Below, piece after piece: positions 1-7,767 of a DNA stretch of 47,916 nt. The stretch is taken from NCBI GenBank assembly GCA_003220435.1, contig QHSL01000060.1:1-47916 (forward strand), in the 5' to 3' direction. The notes beneath the pieces are model-generated. The model was not told where the DNA came from and did no database searches. It saw only the letters and a program-made list of their open reading frames with translations. Position numbers and translations under genes: made by a program. The number at the start of each line of letters is the position of its first letter. The stretch's first letter is position 1. This DNA comes from Candidatus Rokuibacteriota bacterium (GTDB lineage Bacteria > Methylomirabilota > Methylomirabilia > Rokubacteriales > CSP1-6).

Positions 1-120
1 GGCCTGCTCGGCCACACGCGGATCGAGACGACGCAGCTCTACGCGCAGATCCGGCCGGCCGCGCTCAAACACGCCGTGGAGTTCTACGAGACGAAGGCGC
101 TCGACGTCTTGAGCCGTTAG
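1..120 (+). CDS. Tyrosine recombinase/integrase, C-terminal fragment (5' end outside window)
   Basis: The first 39 codons are open from the window edge and end at a TAG. They read as the C-terminal end of a tyrosine recombinase: LLGH (the late catalytic His) followed by TTQLYAQI, where the Tyr is the DNA-cleaving nucleophile, then a short helical tail. Family knowledge: these enzymes (XerC/D or element integrases) cut and rejoin DNA through a 3'-phosphotyrosine. The gene stops 92 bp before two tRNA genes whose 3' ends face it, the usual arrangement of an integrative element next to its tRNA attachment site. Whether this is a mobile-element integrase or a chromosomal Xer protein cannot be told from the fragment. 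Confidence 0.8.
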   Translation, partial: GLLGHTRIETTQLYAQIRPAALKHAVEFYETKALDVLSR

Positions 121-212
121 CGAGGAGAAAACGAGGACAGCGGCTTCGTGTTTTGAGTCCGGTCGGCGACGCGACTCGAACATGCAGCCATCAAACATCA
201 ACAAAAACAATT

Positions 213-288
213 TGGTGGCCCCAACGGGATTCGAACCCGTGTTTCAGCCTTGAGAGGGCCGTGTCCTGGGCCTCTAGACGATGGGGCC
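213..288 (-). tRNA. tRNA-Glu (CUC anticodon)
   Basis: Read on the minus strand, a cloverleaf is visible. The 7-bp acceptor stem GGCCCCA/TGGGGCC is followed by discriminator A and an encoded CCA (positions 215-213). The T-arm contains GGTTCGAATCC, and the anticodon loop CTCTCAA is closed by GCC/GGC, giving anticodon CUC. The gene is 76 nt including CCA. Confidence 0.95.
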
Positions 289-324
289 GGCTGAACGCGC
301 TGCCCGACGCTACAGCAATTTTGT

Positions 325-398
325 TGGCTGGGGGAGGAGGATTCGAACCCCCGCTACGTGGTCCAGAGCCACGCGTCCTACCACTAGACGATCCCCCA
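325..398 (-). tRNA. tRNA-Gln (CUG anticodon)
   Basis: The minus strand shows acceptor stem TGGGGGA/TCCCCCA, discriminator G and an encoded CCA (327-325). The T-arm is GGGGG-TTCGAAT-CCTCC, and the anticodon loop CTCTGGA is closed by GTGG/CCAC, giving anticodon CUG. Length is 74 nt including CCA. It lies 36 bp upstream of tRNA-Glu on the same strand, so the two are probably co-transcribed. Confidence 0.95.
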
Positions 399-464
399 CC
401 AACGCCCCAACCTTACCACACCCGGACAACACCCAAGGCGTCGGGCCCGAAACTGAACCGCCAG

Positions 465-737
465 TCAGCGGATCGCCGCCTTGAGGCCACGGCTCGCGCG
501 GAAGCGAGGAACTTTAGCCGTGGGAATGTGGATTTGCTTGCCGGTGCGGGGGTCGCGGCCGTTGCGCGCGGCCCGGCGCGCCACCACGAACGTCCCAAAT
601 CCGGAAATTGTGACCCGACGGCCGCGGCGCAGGGACTCCACGATGCTCGCGACCATCGCGTTCATGGCGCGCTCTGCGGAGATTTTCGAGCCCCCCGCGT
701 TCTTGGCCATGATGGCCACGAGCTCGGCCTTGGTCAT
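465..737 (-). CDS. hup: HU-family nucleoid-associated DNA-binding protein
   Basis: A 90-aa protein of typical HU/IHF length. It begins MTKAELVAIMAK (alpha1), has the core VTISGFGTFVVARRAARNGR, and then the arm RDPRTGKQIHIPTAKVPRF. These are the GFGTF and RNPxTGxxI/IxxxxVPxF signatures of the DNA-bending beta-arms, and the intercalating Pro is expected in the arm tip. Homodimers bend and compact DNA. The start is the ATG at 737, preceded by a GAGGGCAGG ribosome-binding site. It sits 88 bp downstream of the sensor kinase on the same strand and upstream of the two tRNAs. One arm residue is Asp where Asn is usual (RDPRTG), a common variation. Confidence 0.93.
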   Translation of the reverse strand: MTKAELVAIMAKNAGGSKISAERAMNAMVASIVESLRRGRRVTISGFGTFVVARRAARNGRDPRTGKQIHIPTAKVPRFRASRGLKAAIR

Positions 738-825
738 CCTGCCCTCAGGCCCTCCCTCTCTAGCGCGGCGAGCAGGACGGTGTCAATGGCCAGAGATGGC
801 GACGAGGACGGAGGCGATCGGGAGA

Positions 826-3800
826 TCAGGAGGACGGTGACAGCGAGATCGTGACGCGACGAATCGCGTCGAGCAGGAACGAGGGCGCGAACGGTTTCTC
901 GACGATCGGCACGCCCGCGTCGGCGAGCAGCGTGTAGGCCTCGCGGTTCGCGGTGTCGCCGGTGATGAAAATGAATCGGTGCGTGAGCGCCGGATCCAGA
1001 GCGATCGCGTCGCGATAGAAGTCCTCGCCGCCGCCATCGGGCATGCGGATGTCGGACACGATCAGGTCGTAGCGCTGGCTGCGCACGCGCTCGAGACCTT
1101 CGCGGCCGCCCGTCGCGACTTCCACGCGCCAGCCGGTCTGGCTCAGGAGCGTCACGATCAGATCGAGCACGCTCGGCTCGTCCTCGACGATGAGCGCGGT
1201 CCGGCCGTCGCCCGTGACGACCTTGGGCGAGCCCGTCGCCGTCTCGCGCGGCATCGACGCGGGCATCACCACCGGAAGATCCAGCGTGAACACCGTACGA
1301 CCCGGGCGGCTCTCGACGCCGAGGCGGCCGCCGTGCTCCTCGACGATGCCGTAGGAGACCGAGAGCCCGAGGCCGGTGCCGGTCCCGACGGTCTTGGTCG
1401 TGAAGAACGGCTCGAAGACGTGCGGCAGCGCGTCGGGCGCGATGCCCGGGCCGTCGTCGATCACCTCGGCGTGCACCTCGCGGCCGTCGCGGGAGACGTT
1501 GGTCGTCACGAGGATGCGCCCACCGGTTTTGGCCTCGAGCATGGCTTGCTCGGCGTTCAATAAGAGATTCAAGATCACCTGCTCGAGTTGATGCGGGTCG
1601 CCGAGCACCGGCGGCAAGCCGCGAAAGAAGCGCTTCTCGACGGTGATGCCCGAGAGGGAAAACTGGTTGAGCCGAAGCGCCAGCGTCTGCTCCATGACCT
1701 CGTTGAGGTTCACCGTCGTGCGCTCGGCCGGGCGCTGGCGCGCGAACAGCAGGAGGTTGCGGACGATCTTCGCCATCCGGTCGGCCTGGCTCACCATCAG
1801 CTCGATCGGCCGCAGCACCGCCGGCGCCACGTCGCGCGCGAGCAGGAGCTGACCGTAGCCGACGATGACGCTGAGCGGGTTGTTCAGCTCGTGGGCGACG
1901 CCCGATACGAGCTGGCCGAGCGCCGACATCTTCGCGGCCTGCACGAGCTGGGCCTGCGTCTCGCGCAGGCGCACGAGGCTATCGCGGGCGCTCGCGTACA
2001 GGCGGGCGTTCTCGAAGGCGAGGGCGGCCTGGTCGGCGAGCGACTCGAGCGCCTGCACCTCTTCGCGCGAGAATGTGCTGCCGAGCTCGGCGCCGAGGCC
2101 GACGGCGCCGATCACCCGGTCGTGAGTGAGCAACGGGACACCGACGACGGCGCGGTAGCCGCTGACGCGGATCCGCTCACGCACCCACGCCGCCAGCCGG
2201 ATGGCCGGATCGCTCAGGATGTCGGACGTGATGACGATGCGGCGGTCCGCGACCGCGCGCCCCACCGCGCCCTCGCCCGGCTTGAAGACCAGCTCCTGCA
2301 TGATGTCGGCGTCGGCGCCGTGCGCGGCGAGCGCGCGCAGCGTGCCGTCCTCGGGCTCGAGCAGGTACACGCCGGCGGCGCGCGCGTTGACGAGCTCGGC
2401 GGCGCCCCGCGCGAACAGCTTGGCGATCGACTCGAGCTCCAGGGTGGCCGTCAGCTCGCGGGCGAGCCGGGCCAGCACCTCGGCCACGTCGCGCCGCCGC
2501 TGGGCCTCGCGATAGAGACGGGCGTTCTGGATGGCGATCGCGGCCTGGGCGAGGAACAGATCGATCAGGTCCTGGGTGCCGGCGCTGAAGCGCAGCGGCT
2601 CGGAGTTGGCCAGCGCCATGACGGCGAGCAACTCGTCGCCGACCAGCACCGGGTACCCGGCGAAGGCACGAAGCCCCCAGCGCTCTACCCACGCGCGGTT
2701 CACGAGCCGCTCGTCGGCCAGCACGTCGTCCAGGACGAGCGCCGTGCGGTGGGCGGCGACCCAGCCCACGGCGCCCTGGTCGTAGCTCAGGATCAGCGGC
2801 GAGTACTCCTGCACCATCTCGGCCACCGAGCCGCTGGTGAACGAGAGCTTGCGGCGCTTCTCGTCGGCCAGCCAGAACGACGCGAGCCGGGCGCCGGTCA
2901 GCTCGGCGGCCGACTCCGAGATGGTCCGGAGCAGCGCGTCGAGCTCAAGCGCGCTCGAGATGCGCCGGTTCACGTTCGTGAGCGCCCGGATGCGCGCGGC
3001 CTGCCCGTGCTCGGCCTCGTAGAGCGACGCGTTGCGGATCGCGATGGCGGCCTGCTCGGCCAGGAACTCGAGCGCCGCGATCTCCTCGGCGCCGAACGTG
3101 CGCTCGCGCCAGTAGTGGACGACCAGGGCGCCGAGGACCCGGCCTTTCGCGGCGAGCGGCGCCGCCGCGGCCGCCTTGAAGCCCTCGCGCTCGATGTCGG
3201 CGCGGCGGGCGGGGGCGAGCCACAGGCTCGGGTCGGTCAGGATGTTGCGCGTCGTCACTGTGCGCGCCTCTTGCACCGCACGGCTGATGGGGCCACCGCC
3301 GATCGGGATCGAGCCGGCCACCGCGTACTCGCGGCTCAGACGGCCCGCCGCACGCATCACGCGATACTCGCGCGACGTGGCGTCACCCAGCACGACCAGC
3401 GCGGACTCGGCGCCCATGACCTCGAGCGCCTTGCCGACGATGGTGTCGAGCACTTCGTTGAGGTCGAGCGAGGACGTGAGCGAGTGGCCGATGGCCTCCA
3501 TCGCGTGCAGGAGGAGCGCGCGGTGCTGCCGGTCGCTGATGTCGGTGAGGAAGATGACCGCGCCTGCGACCACGCCTCTGGCATCGCGCCAGGGGGCGCA
3601 CCGTGCCTCGAGCCACACGACGCGGTCGTGATCGCGCAGCGTGTGCGGCAGCTCGACCGAGCCCGGCGTCTCGCCGGCGAGCGCGCGGCGTATAAGCGGG
3701 GCGAGCGCCTGGTCGCGGAACAGCGGAAGCGTGGTCTCCGCGTTCCATCCGACGGCGTCGGTGCGCGAGACCCCGGTCAATCGCTGCATCGCGCCGTTCC

Positions 3801-3876
3801 ACTCGAGGATTTTCAGCGAGGGATCGAGGACGACGAGCGCTTCCGCGAGGCTATCGAGGAGGCCCTCAAACGCCAT
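826..3876 (-). CDS. PAS/multi-GAF hybrid sensor histidine kinase with C-terminal receiver
   Basis: A soluble sensor kinase of about 1,016 aa. Domain order: an N-terminal PAS domain (roughly residues 1-120, LEWNGAMQRLTGVSR), three GAF domains (about 140-290, 310-465 and 485-635, each with a FLAEQAAIAIRNASLY-type helix), then HisKA with H-box GVAHELNNPLSVIVGYG. The HATPase follows, with N-box NLLLNAEQAM, G1 DDGPGI and G2 GTGLGLS. The receiver domain is C-terminal, with phospho-acceptor Asp in LIVSDIRMPDG and the conserved Lys in VEKPFAP. There is no membrane segment, so it probably senses a cytoplasmic ligand or redox signal through PAS/GAF. The ATG at 3876 is preferred over the upstream ATG at 3951, which would overlap the divergent gene at 3915. 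No separate response regulator is adjacent; its target is unknown. Confidence 0.92.
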   Translation of the reverse strand: MAFEGLLDSLAEALVVLDPSLKILEWNGAMQRLTGVSRTDAVGWNAETTLPLFRDQALAPLIRRALAGETPGSVELPHTLRDHDRVVWLEARCAPWRDARGVVAGAVIFLTDISDRQHRALLLHAMEAIGHSLTSSLDLNEVLDTIVGKALEVMGAESALVVLGDATSREYRVMRAAGRLSREYAVAGSIPIGGGPISRAVQEARTVTTRNILTDPSLWLAPARRADIEREGFKAAAAAPLAAKGRVLGALVVHYWRERTFGAEEIAALEFLAEQAAIAIRNASLYEAEHGQAARIRALTNVNRRISSALELDALLRTISESAAELTGARLASFWLADEKRRKLSFTSGSVAEMVQEYSPLILSYDQGAVGWVAAHRTALVLDDVLADERLVNRAWVERWGLRAFAGYPVLVGDELLAVMALANSEPLRFSAGTQDLIDLFLAQAAIAIQNARLYREAQRRRDVAEVLARLARELTATLELESIAKLFARGAAELVNARAAGVYLLEPEDGTLRALAAHGADADIMQELVFKPGEGAVGRAVADRRIVITSDILSDPAIRLAAWVRERIRVSGYRAVVGVPLLTHDRVIGAVGLGAELGSTFSREEVQALESLADQAALAFENARLYASARDSLVRLRETQAQLVQAAKMSALGQLVSGVAHELNNPLSVIVGYGQLLLARDVAPAVLRPIELMVSQADRMAKIVRNLLLFARQRPAERTTVNLNEVMEQTLALRLNQFSLSGITVEKRFFRGLPPVLGDPHQLEQVILNLLLNAEQAMLEAKTGGRILVTTNVSRDGREVHAEVIDDGPGIAPDALPHVFEPFFTTKTVGTGTGLGLSVSYGIVEEHGGRLGVESRPGRTVFTLDLPVVMPASMPRETATGSPKVVTGDGRTALIVEDEPSVLDLIVTLLSQTGWRVEVATGGREGLERVRSQRYDLIVSDIRMPDGGGEDFYRDAIALDPALTHRFIFITGDTANREAYTLLADAGVPIVEKPFAPSFLLDAIRRVTISLSPSS

Positions 3877-3914
3877 CCTCCGAGTATGACCGGGCCCCCG
3901 CCTGCTATGCAATA

Positions 3915-4160
3915 ATGCAGCGCATGCGTTCGCCGCTTGACGCCTCGACACTGTTGCTCGCGGCGATCGCTCTCGTCATGGCCGCCGCCGCGTACCTGAA
4001 AGATCCCGGCCTGCCCGTGCTCGGCGCGAAGGCAGGCTTCTCCGTGCTCGCGCTCGTCCTACCACGGATGGTGGTGGCGCTGCTGCCGGCGGGCCCTATA
4101 CAGGGCCTCGCCGTTCCCGTGATCGCCGGCTGGCTCGTCTCGGTCTTCAACTCGGAGTGA
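3915..4160 (+). CDS. Small two-helix membrane protein ahead of the UbiD gene
   Basis: An 81-aa hydrophobic protein with two or three likely membrane segments (about residues 10-28, 38-58 and 60-76), joined by a short loop containing KDPGLP. I do not recognise a family. Its TGA overlaps the GTG of the UbiD-like gene (GTGA, 4157-4160), so it is translationally coupled to the quinone operon and may be a membrane anchor or partner for it; that is inference. It is divergent from the sensor kinase with only about 40 bp between. A second in-frame ATG at 3924 could be the true start. Confidence 0.6.
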   Translation: MQRMRSPLDASTLLLAAIALVMAAAAYLKDPGLPVLGAKAGFSVLALVLPRMVVALLPAGPIQGLAVPVIAGWLVSVFNSE

Positions 4161-5698
4161 GCTTCACCGACCTCCGCGAGTTCGTCGGCCATCTCGAGAG
4201 ACTCGGTCGGCTGCGCCGGGTGACGGCGCCCGTCTCGCGCGACCTCGAGATCACCGAGATCACCGACCGCGTGTCCAAGGGCGCGCCCGCCGCCAACGTG
4301 GCGCTGCTGTTCGAGCGCGTCGACGGGTTCGACATGCCGGTGCTGGTGAATGCGTTCGGCGCGCCCGACCGGATGGCCGCGGCGCTCGGCGTGAGCCAGC
4401 TCGACGAGCTCGGCGAGCGTGTCGCGAAGCTGCTCGACCTGAAGCTCCCCGGGACGTTCGCCGAGCGGTGGGCGAAGCTCGGCACGCTCTTCGACCTTGT
4501 GAAGGCCGGACCCAAGCGCGTCACCGGCGCGCCCTGCCAGGAAGTCGTCGAGACCGCGAGCCCGTCGCTGGCCGCGCTGCCGGCGCTGCGCTGCTGGCCG
4601 GCCGACGGGGGCCGCTACATCACGCTGCCGTGCGTCTTCACGCGCGATCCGCTCACCGGACGGCGCAACGTGGGAATGTATCGCCTGCAGATGTTCGACG
4701 ACCGGACGCTCGGCATGCACTGGCAGACCCACAAGGGCGGCGCCGAGCATCACCGCATCGCGGAGGAGATCGGGCGTGCGGAGCCACACCGCGCCTCTCT
4801 CAGGCCACCCTCAGTCCAAGCCGGCTACCAGGACCCCGGTACAAAAAACCCCGCTCCAACGTCCACGCGCATGCCCGTCGCGATCGCGCTGGGCGGCGAC
4901 CCGGCGATGATCTACGCCGCCTCCGCGCCGTTGCCGCCGGGCGTCGACGAGGTCGTCTTCGCCGGCTGGCTGCGCGGCCGCGGCGTCGAGCTGACCCGCT
5001 GCGTGACGAGCGACCTGGAGGTGCCGGCACGGGCCGAGATCGTGCTCGAGGGCTACGTCGATCCGCGCGAGCGGAGGCACGAGGGCCCCTTCGGCGACCA
5101 CACCGGCTACTACTCGTTGGCGCGCGACTATCCAGTGTTCCACCTGACCGCGGTGACACGACGGGCGCGGCCGATCTATCCCACGACGATCGTGGGCCGA
5201 CCGCCGCAGGAAGACTACTGGCTCGGCAAGGCCACCGAGCGGCTCTTCCTGCCGATCATCCGGCTGATGCTCCCGGAAGTCGTGGACATGAACATGCCGG
5301 CCGAGGGCGTCTTCCACAACCTCGTCATCGTCTCGATCAAGAAGCGCTACCCCGGCCACGCCCGCAAGGTCATGAGCGCGCTCTGGGGCATGGGGCTCCT
5401 CATGCTCGCCAAGACGATCGTGGTCGTCAGCGAGCACGTGAACGTCCACGATCTCTCCGAGGTCGCGTGGCGGGCCACCGGCAACATCGATCCCCGGCGC
5501 GATCTGATGATCGTCGAGGGGCCGATGGACGATCTCGACCACGCGGCGCTGCGTCACCGCTTCGGCGGCAAGCTCGGCGTGGACGCCACGGAGAAGAGCG
5601 CGCTCGACGACGTCGTCCAGCCCTGGCCCGACGAGATCGTCATGACCGACGAGATCCGCGCGCGCGTCACCCGCCGCTGGAAGGACTACGGGCTCTGA
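4157..5698 (+). CDS. ubiD: UbiD-family prenylated-FMN decarboxylase (quinone biosynthesis)
   Basis: A 513-aa UbiD/MqnL-like decarboxylase. Family function: non-oxidative decarboxylation of an aromatic prenyl-quinone precursor using prenyl-FMN made by UbiX. Visible signatures are RNVGMYRLQ, MHWQTHKGGAEHH, CVTSDLEVPARAEIVLEG (the region of the catalytic acidic residues), GPFGDHTGYYS and IVSIKKRYPGHARKV. The start is GTG at 4157, overlapping the preceding stop. It is followed directly by a UbiA-like prenyltransferase and then UbiE, so a ubiquinone- or menaquinone-type pathway (possibly the futalosine branch) is likely; no UbiX gene is in the window. Oddity: about 30 residues around 206-237 (DNA about 4775-4868) separate the HKGGAEHH motif from RMPVAIALGG, where family members have only a few residues. 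The segment is Pro-rich, with an A6 run in its DNA. Confidence 0.9.
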   Translation: MSFTDLREFVGHLERLGRLRRVTAPVSRDLEITEITDRVSKGAPAANVALLFERVDGFDMPVLVNAFGAPDRMAAALGVSQLDELGERVAKLLDLKLPGTFAERWAKLGTLFDLVKAGPKRVTGAPCQEVVETASPSLAALPALRCWPADGGRYITLPCVFTRDPLTGRRNVGMYRLQMFDDRTLGMHWQTHKGGAEHHRIAEEIGRAEPHRASLRPPSVQAGYQDPGTKNPAPTSTRMPVAIALGGDPAMIYAASAPLPPGVDEVVFAGWLRGRGVELTRCVTSDLEVPARAEIVLEGYVDPRERRHEGPFGDHTGYYSLARDYPVFHLTAVTRRARPIYPTTIVGRPPQEDYWLGKATERLFLPIIRLMLPEVVDMNMPAEGVFHNLVIVSIKKRYPGHARKVMSALWGMGLLMLAKTIVVVSEHVNVHDLSEVAWRATGNIDPRRDLMIVEGPMDDLDHAALRHRFGGKLGVDATEKSALDDVVQPWPDEIVMTDEIRARVTRRWKDYGL

Positions 5699-5712
5699 GC
5701 AAGCTCGCGTTC

Positions 5713-6552
5713 GTGCTCGACGCGATCAAGTTCGAGCACACGGTCTTCGCGCTCCCGTTCGCGTACATCGCGATGGTGCTCGCCGCCGGCGGCTGGCCCG
5801 GGTGGTGGACCGTGGGCTGGGTGACGGCCGCGATGGTCGGCGGCCGCACCTGCGCGATGGCGACGAACCGCGTCGTCGACCGCTACATCGACGCCCGCAA
5901 CCCGCGCACGGCCGGCCGGCATCTGCCGCGCCGGCTCCTGGGCGTGGGCGAGATGCGGCTGCTGGCGGCGGCGGGCGCAGTGCTCATGTTCGTGGCGGCG
6001 TGGATGCTGAACCCGCTCTGCTTCACGTTGGCGCCGCTGGCCCTCGTGTTCCTGGTGGGCTACGCCTACACCAAGCGCTTCACGTGGCTCTCGCACTGGG
6101 TCCTCGGTTTCACCGACGGCATCGCGGCGGCCGGTGGCTGGATCGCGGTGCGGGCCCAGTTCGATCCGCCCGCGTTGGTGCTGTGGTTCGCGCTCACGAC
6201 CTGGATCGGCGGCTTCGATCTCATCTACGCCTGCCAGGACGTGAAGGTCGACCGGAAGCAGGGGCTCCACTCGGTCGCCGCACGCTTCGGCGTCGCCGCC
6301 TCGCTCACGGCGGCGCGCGTGAACCACGCGCTGACCGCCGTCGCGCTGGCGGTGCTCGGCTGGCAGGTGGCGCTCGGGCCGATCTACTGGGTCGGCTGGC
6401 TCGCGGTCGTGGCGCTCTTCGCCTACGAGCACTCGCTGGTGAGCCCACGCGATCTGTCGCGGCTCGACGTCGCGTTCTTCAACGTCAACGGCTACATCGC
6501 GCTGATCGTCCTCGCCGCGGTGATGCTCGGCCTCTGGCGGCCGCAGTGGTAG
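5713..6552 (+). CDS. ubiA: UbiA-family 4-hydroxybenzoate/quinone-precursor prenyltransferase
   Basis: An integral-membrane UbiA-type prenyltransferase of about 279 aa. It attaches a polyprenyl chain to the quinone head-group precursor. Motifs: IKFEHTVFALPFAY near the N-terminus, the first Asp-rich motif NRVVDRYIDARNPRT, and the second Asp-rich motif DVKVDRKQGLHSVAARFG, with several hydrophobic helices between and after them. The first usable standard start is GTG 5713, giving MLDAIKFEHT. A CTG at 5695 overlaps the UbiD stop as CTGA and has AAGGA 9 nt upstream, so a non-standard start six codons earlier is possible. No ATG, GTG or TTG lies nearby upstream in frame. The TAG stop at 6550-6552 abuts the tandem repeat that leads into ubiE. 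Confidence 0.88.
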   Translation: MLDAIKFEHTVFALPFAYIAMVLAAGGWPGWWTVGWVTAAMVGGRTCAMATNRVVDRYIDARNPRTAGRHLPRRLLGVGEMRLLAAAGAVLMFVAAWMLNPLCFTLAPLALVFLVGYAYTKRFTWLSHWVLGFTDGIAAAGGWIAVRAQFDPPALVLWFALTTWIGGFDLIYACQDVKVDRKQGLHSVAARFGVAASLTAARVNHALTAVALAVLGWQVALGPIYWVGWLAVVALFAYEHSLVSPRDLSRLDVAFFNVNGYIALIVLAAVMLGLWRPQW

Positions 6553-6890
6553 TACGAGCCGCAGCCGAAGGCGAGGCGAGTCTATGAATCCTAAAATGAG
6601 GCGCGGTGAGCCTGCGACCTGGTCGTACGAGCCGCAGCCGAAGGCGAGGCGAGTCTATGAATCCTAAAAATAAGGCGCGGCGAGCCTGCGATCTGGTCGT
6701 ACGAGCCGCAGCCGCAGGCGAGGCGAGTCTATGATTTCTAAAATGAGGCGCGGCTTGCGACCTGGTCGTACGAGCCGCAGCCGAAGGCGAGGCGAGTCTA
6801 TGAATCCTAAAAATAAGGCGCGGCGAGCCTGCGATCTCGTAGTACGAGCCGCAGCCGAAGGCGAGGCGAGTCTATGAATTCCAAAATGAG
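6553..6890 (+). repeat. Five-copy tandem repeat carrying RBS and start codon of ubiE
   Basis: Five copies of a 69-74-nt unit begin at about 6553, 6626, 6700, 6769 and 6843. Each contains TACGAGCCGCAGCC, then GGCGAGGCGAGTCT, then an ATG (6584, 6657, 6731, 6800, 6874) followed by AAAATGAG or AAAATAAG. The last ATG is the ubiE start. Upstream copies open short reading frames of about 24-48 codons. The frames from 6657 and from 6731/6800 end at TGAs that overlap the next copy's ATG as ATGA. The array fills the whole gap between ubiA and ubiE. Confidence 0.9.
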
Positions 6891-7581
6891 ATCTAACGCG
6901 GACGCCGTGCGCGCGATGTTCACGCGCATTGCCGACCGCTACGACCTCATGAACTCGCTGATGACCGGCGGGCGCCACCACGCCTGGCGGCGCCGGGTCG
7001 CCGCGGCGGCCGCCGGCGTGCCCGCGGGCCCCGTGCTCGACCTGGCCACCGGCACGGCCGATCTCGCCATCGCCGTCCGGGCGCGCGAGCCGGCGCGCTT
7101 CGTCGCCGGCGCCGACTTCTCCGAGCGCATGCTCCGCGTCGGCGCCGCCAAGCTCGCCGCGCGGCGCGTGACGCGCGTGCGCCTGCTCGCGGCGGACGCG
7201 CTGGGCTTGCCGTTCCGCGACGGGGCCTTCGCCTGCGTGATGTCGGCGTTCCTGCTGAGGAACCTCGAGGACCTCGAGCGCGGGCTGCAGGAGATGCGCC
7301 GGGTGACCATGAAGGGCGGCCGCGTCGTCACGCTCGACATCGTGAGCCCCCAGGTTCCCGTCTGGGGGGCGCTCTTCGGCGCCTACTTCAATCGTGTGGT
7401 CCCCCTCATCGGGGCCTTCGTGGCGGGTGATCGGCAGGCGTACACGTACCTGCCGCAGTCGGTCGAGCGGTTTGTGACCCCGGCCGAGCTGGCTCAGATG
7501 ATGGAGAAGGCCGGGCTCCGCGAGGTCAGCTATCATCGCCTGGGCCTGGGCACGATCGCGGTCCACGCCGGAGTCGTCTAG
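6874..7581 (+). CDS. ubiE: UbiE/MenG-type quinone C-methyltransferase
   Basis: A 235-aa class I SAM-dependent methyltransferase of the UbiE/MenG family, which C-methylates demethylmenaquinone or a ubiquinone intermediate. Signatures: FTRIADRYDLMNSLMTGG (UbiE N-terminal motif), SAM-binding LDLATGTADLA, GADFSERML, LPFRDGAFACVMSAFLLRN, and the C-terminal YTYLPQSVERF. Its first six codons (MNSKMR) lie within the last copy of the upstream tandem repeat, so the repeat supplies both ribosome-binding site and start; a second in-frame ATG at 6886 is an alternative. It closes the operon that begins at 3915. Confidence 0.93.
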   Translation: MNSKMRSNADAVRAMFTRIADRYDLMNSLMTGGRHHAWRRRVAAAAAGVPAGPVLDLATGTADLAIAVRAREPARFVAGADFSERMLRVGAAKLAARRVTRVRLLAADALGLPFRDGAFACVMSAFLLRNLEDLERGLQEMRRVTMKGGRVVTLDIVSPQVPVWGALFGAYFNRVVPLIGAFVAGDRQAYTYLPQSVERFVTPAELAQMMEKAGLREVSYHRLGLGTIAVHAGVV

Positions 7582-7767
7582 AGAGCGCGCGACCGGGTGA
7601 TGTTCGCCGCCGGGTGCCTCGCGGTCGGCACCTACGAGTTCCGGCGCCACACCGGCCAGCGCGCCCACTGAGCTCGCGCCCGTCCGCGACGCAGCGCGCC
7701 GTTGCGCGGGAACGGCCGGAGGGCCTATGCTTGCGCCCCGTGAGAGCCCGATGATCGGGAGGTACCG

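Noticed and set aside
1588-3915. 775-aa plus-strand ORF opposite the sensor kinase, and similar giants such as 10772-13783, 8652-10577, 6664-8772 and 40521-42452
   Set aside because: They mirror well-supported genes on the other strand, are Arg/Ala/Gly-rich without domains, and are what GC-rich codon bias produces in antisense frames.
6553-6890. CRISPR-like array
   Set aside because: The units are contiguous with no unique spacers and carry start codons; it is a tandem duplication, not a CRISPR.
7600-7671. 24-codon ORF after ubiE (MFAAGCLAVGTYEFRRH)
   Set aside because: Too short, with no clear ribosome-binding site and no recognised family; possibly the remnant of a membrane protein, but it cannot be supported.
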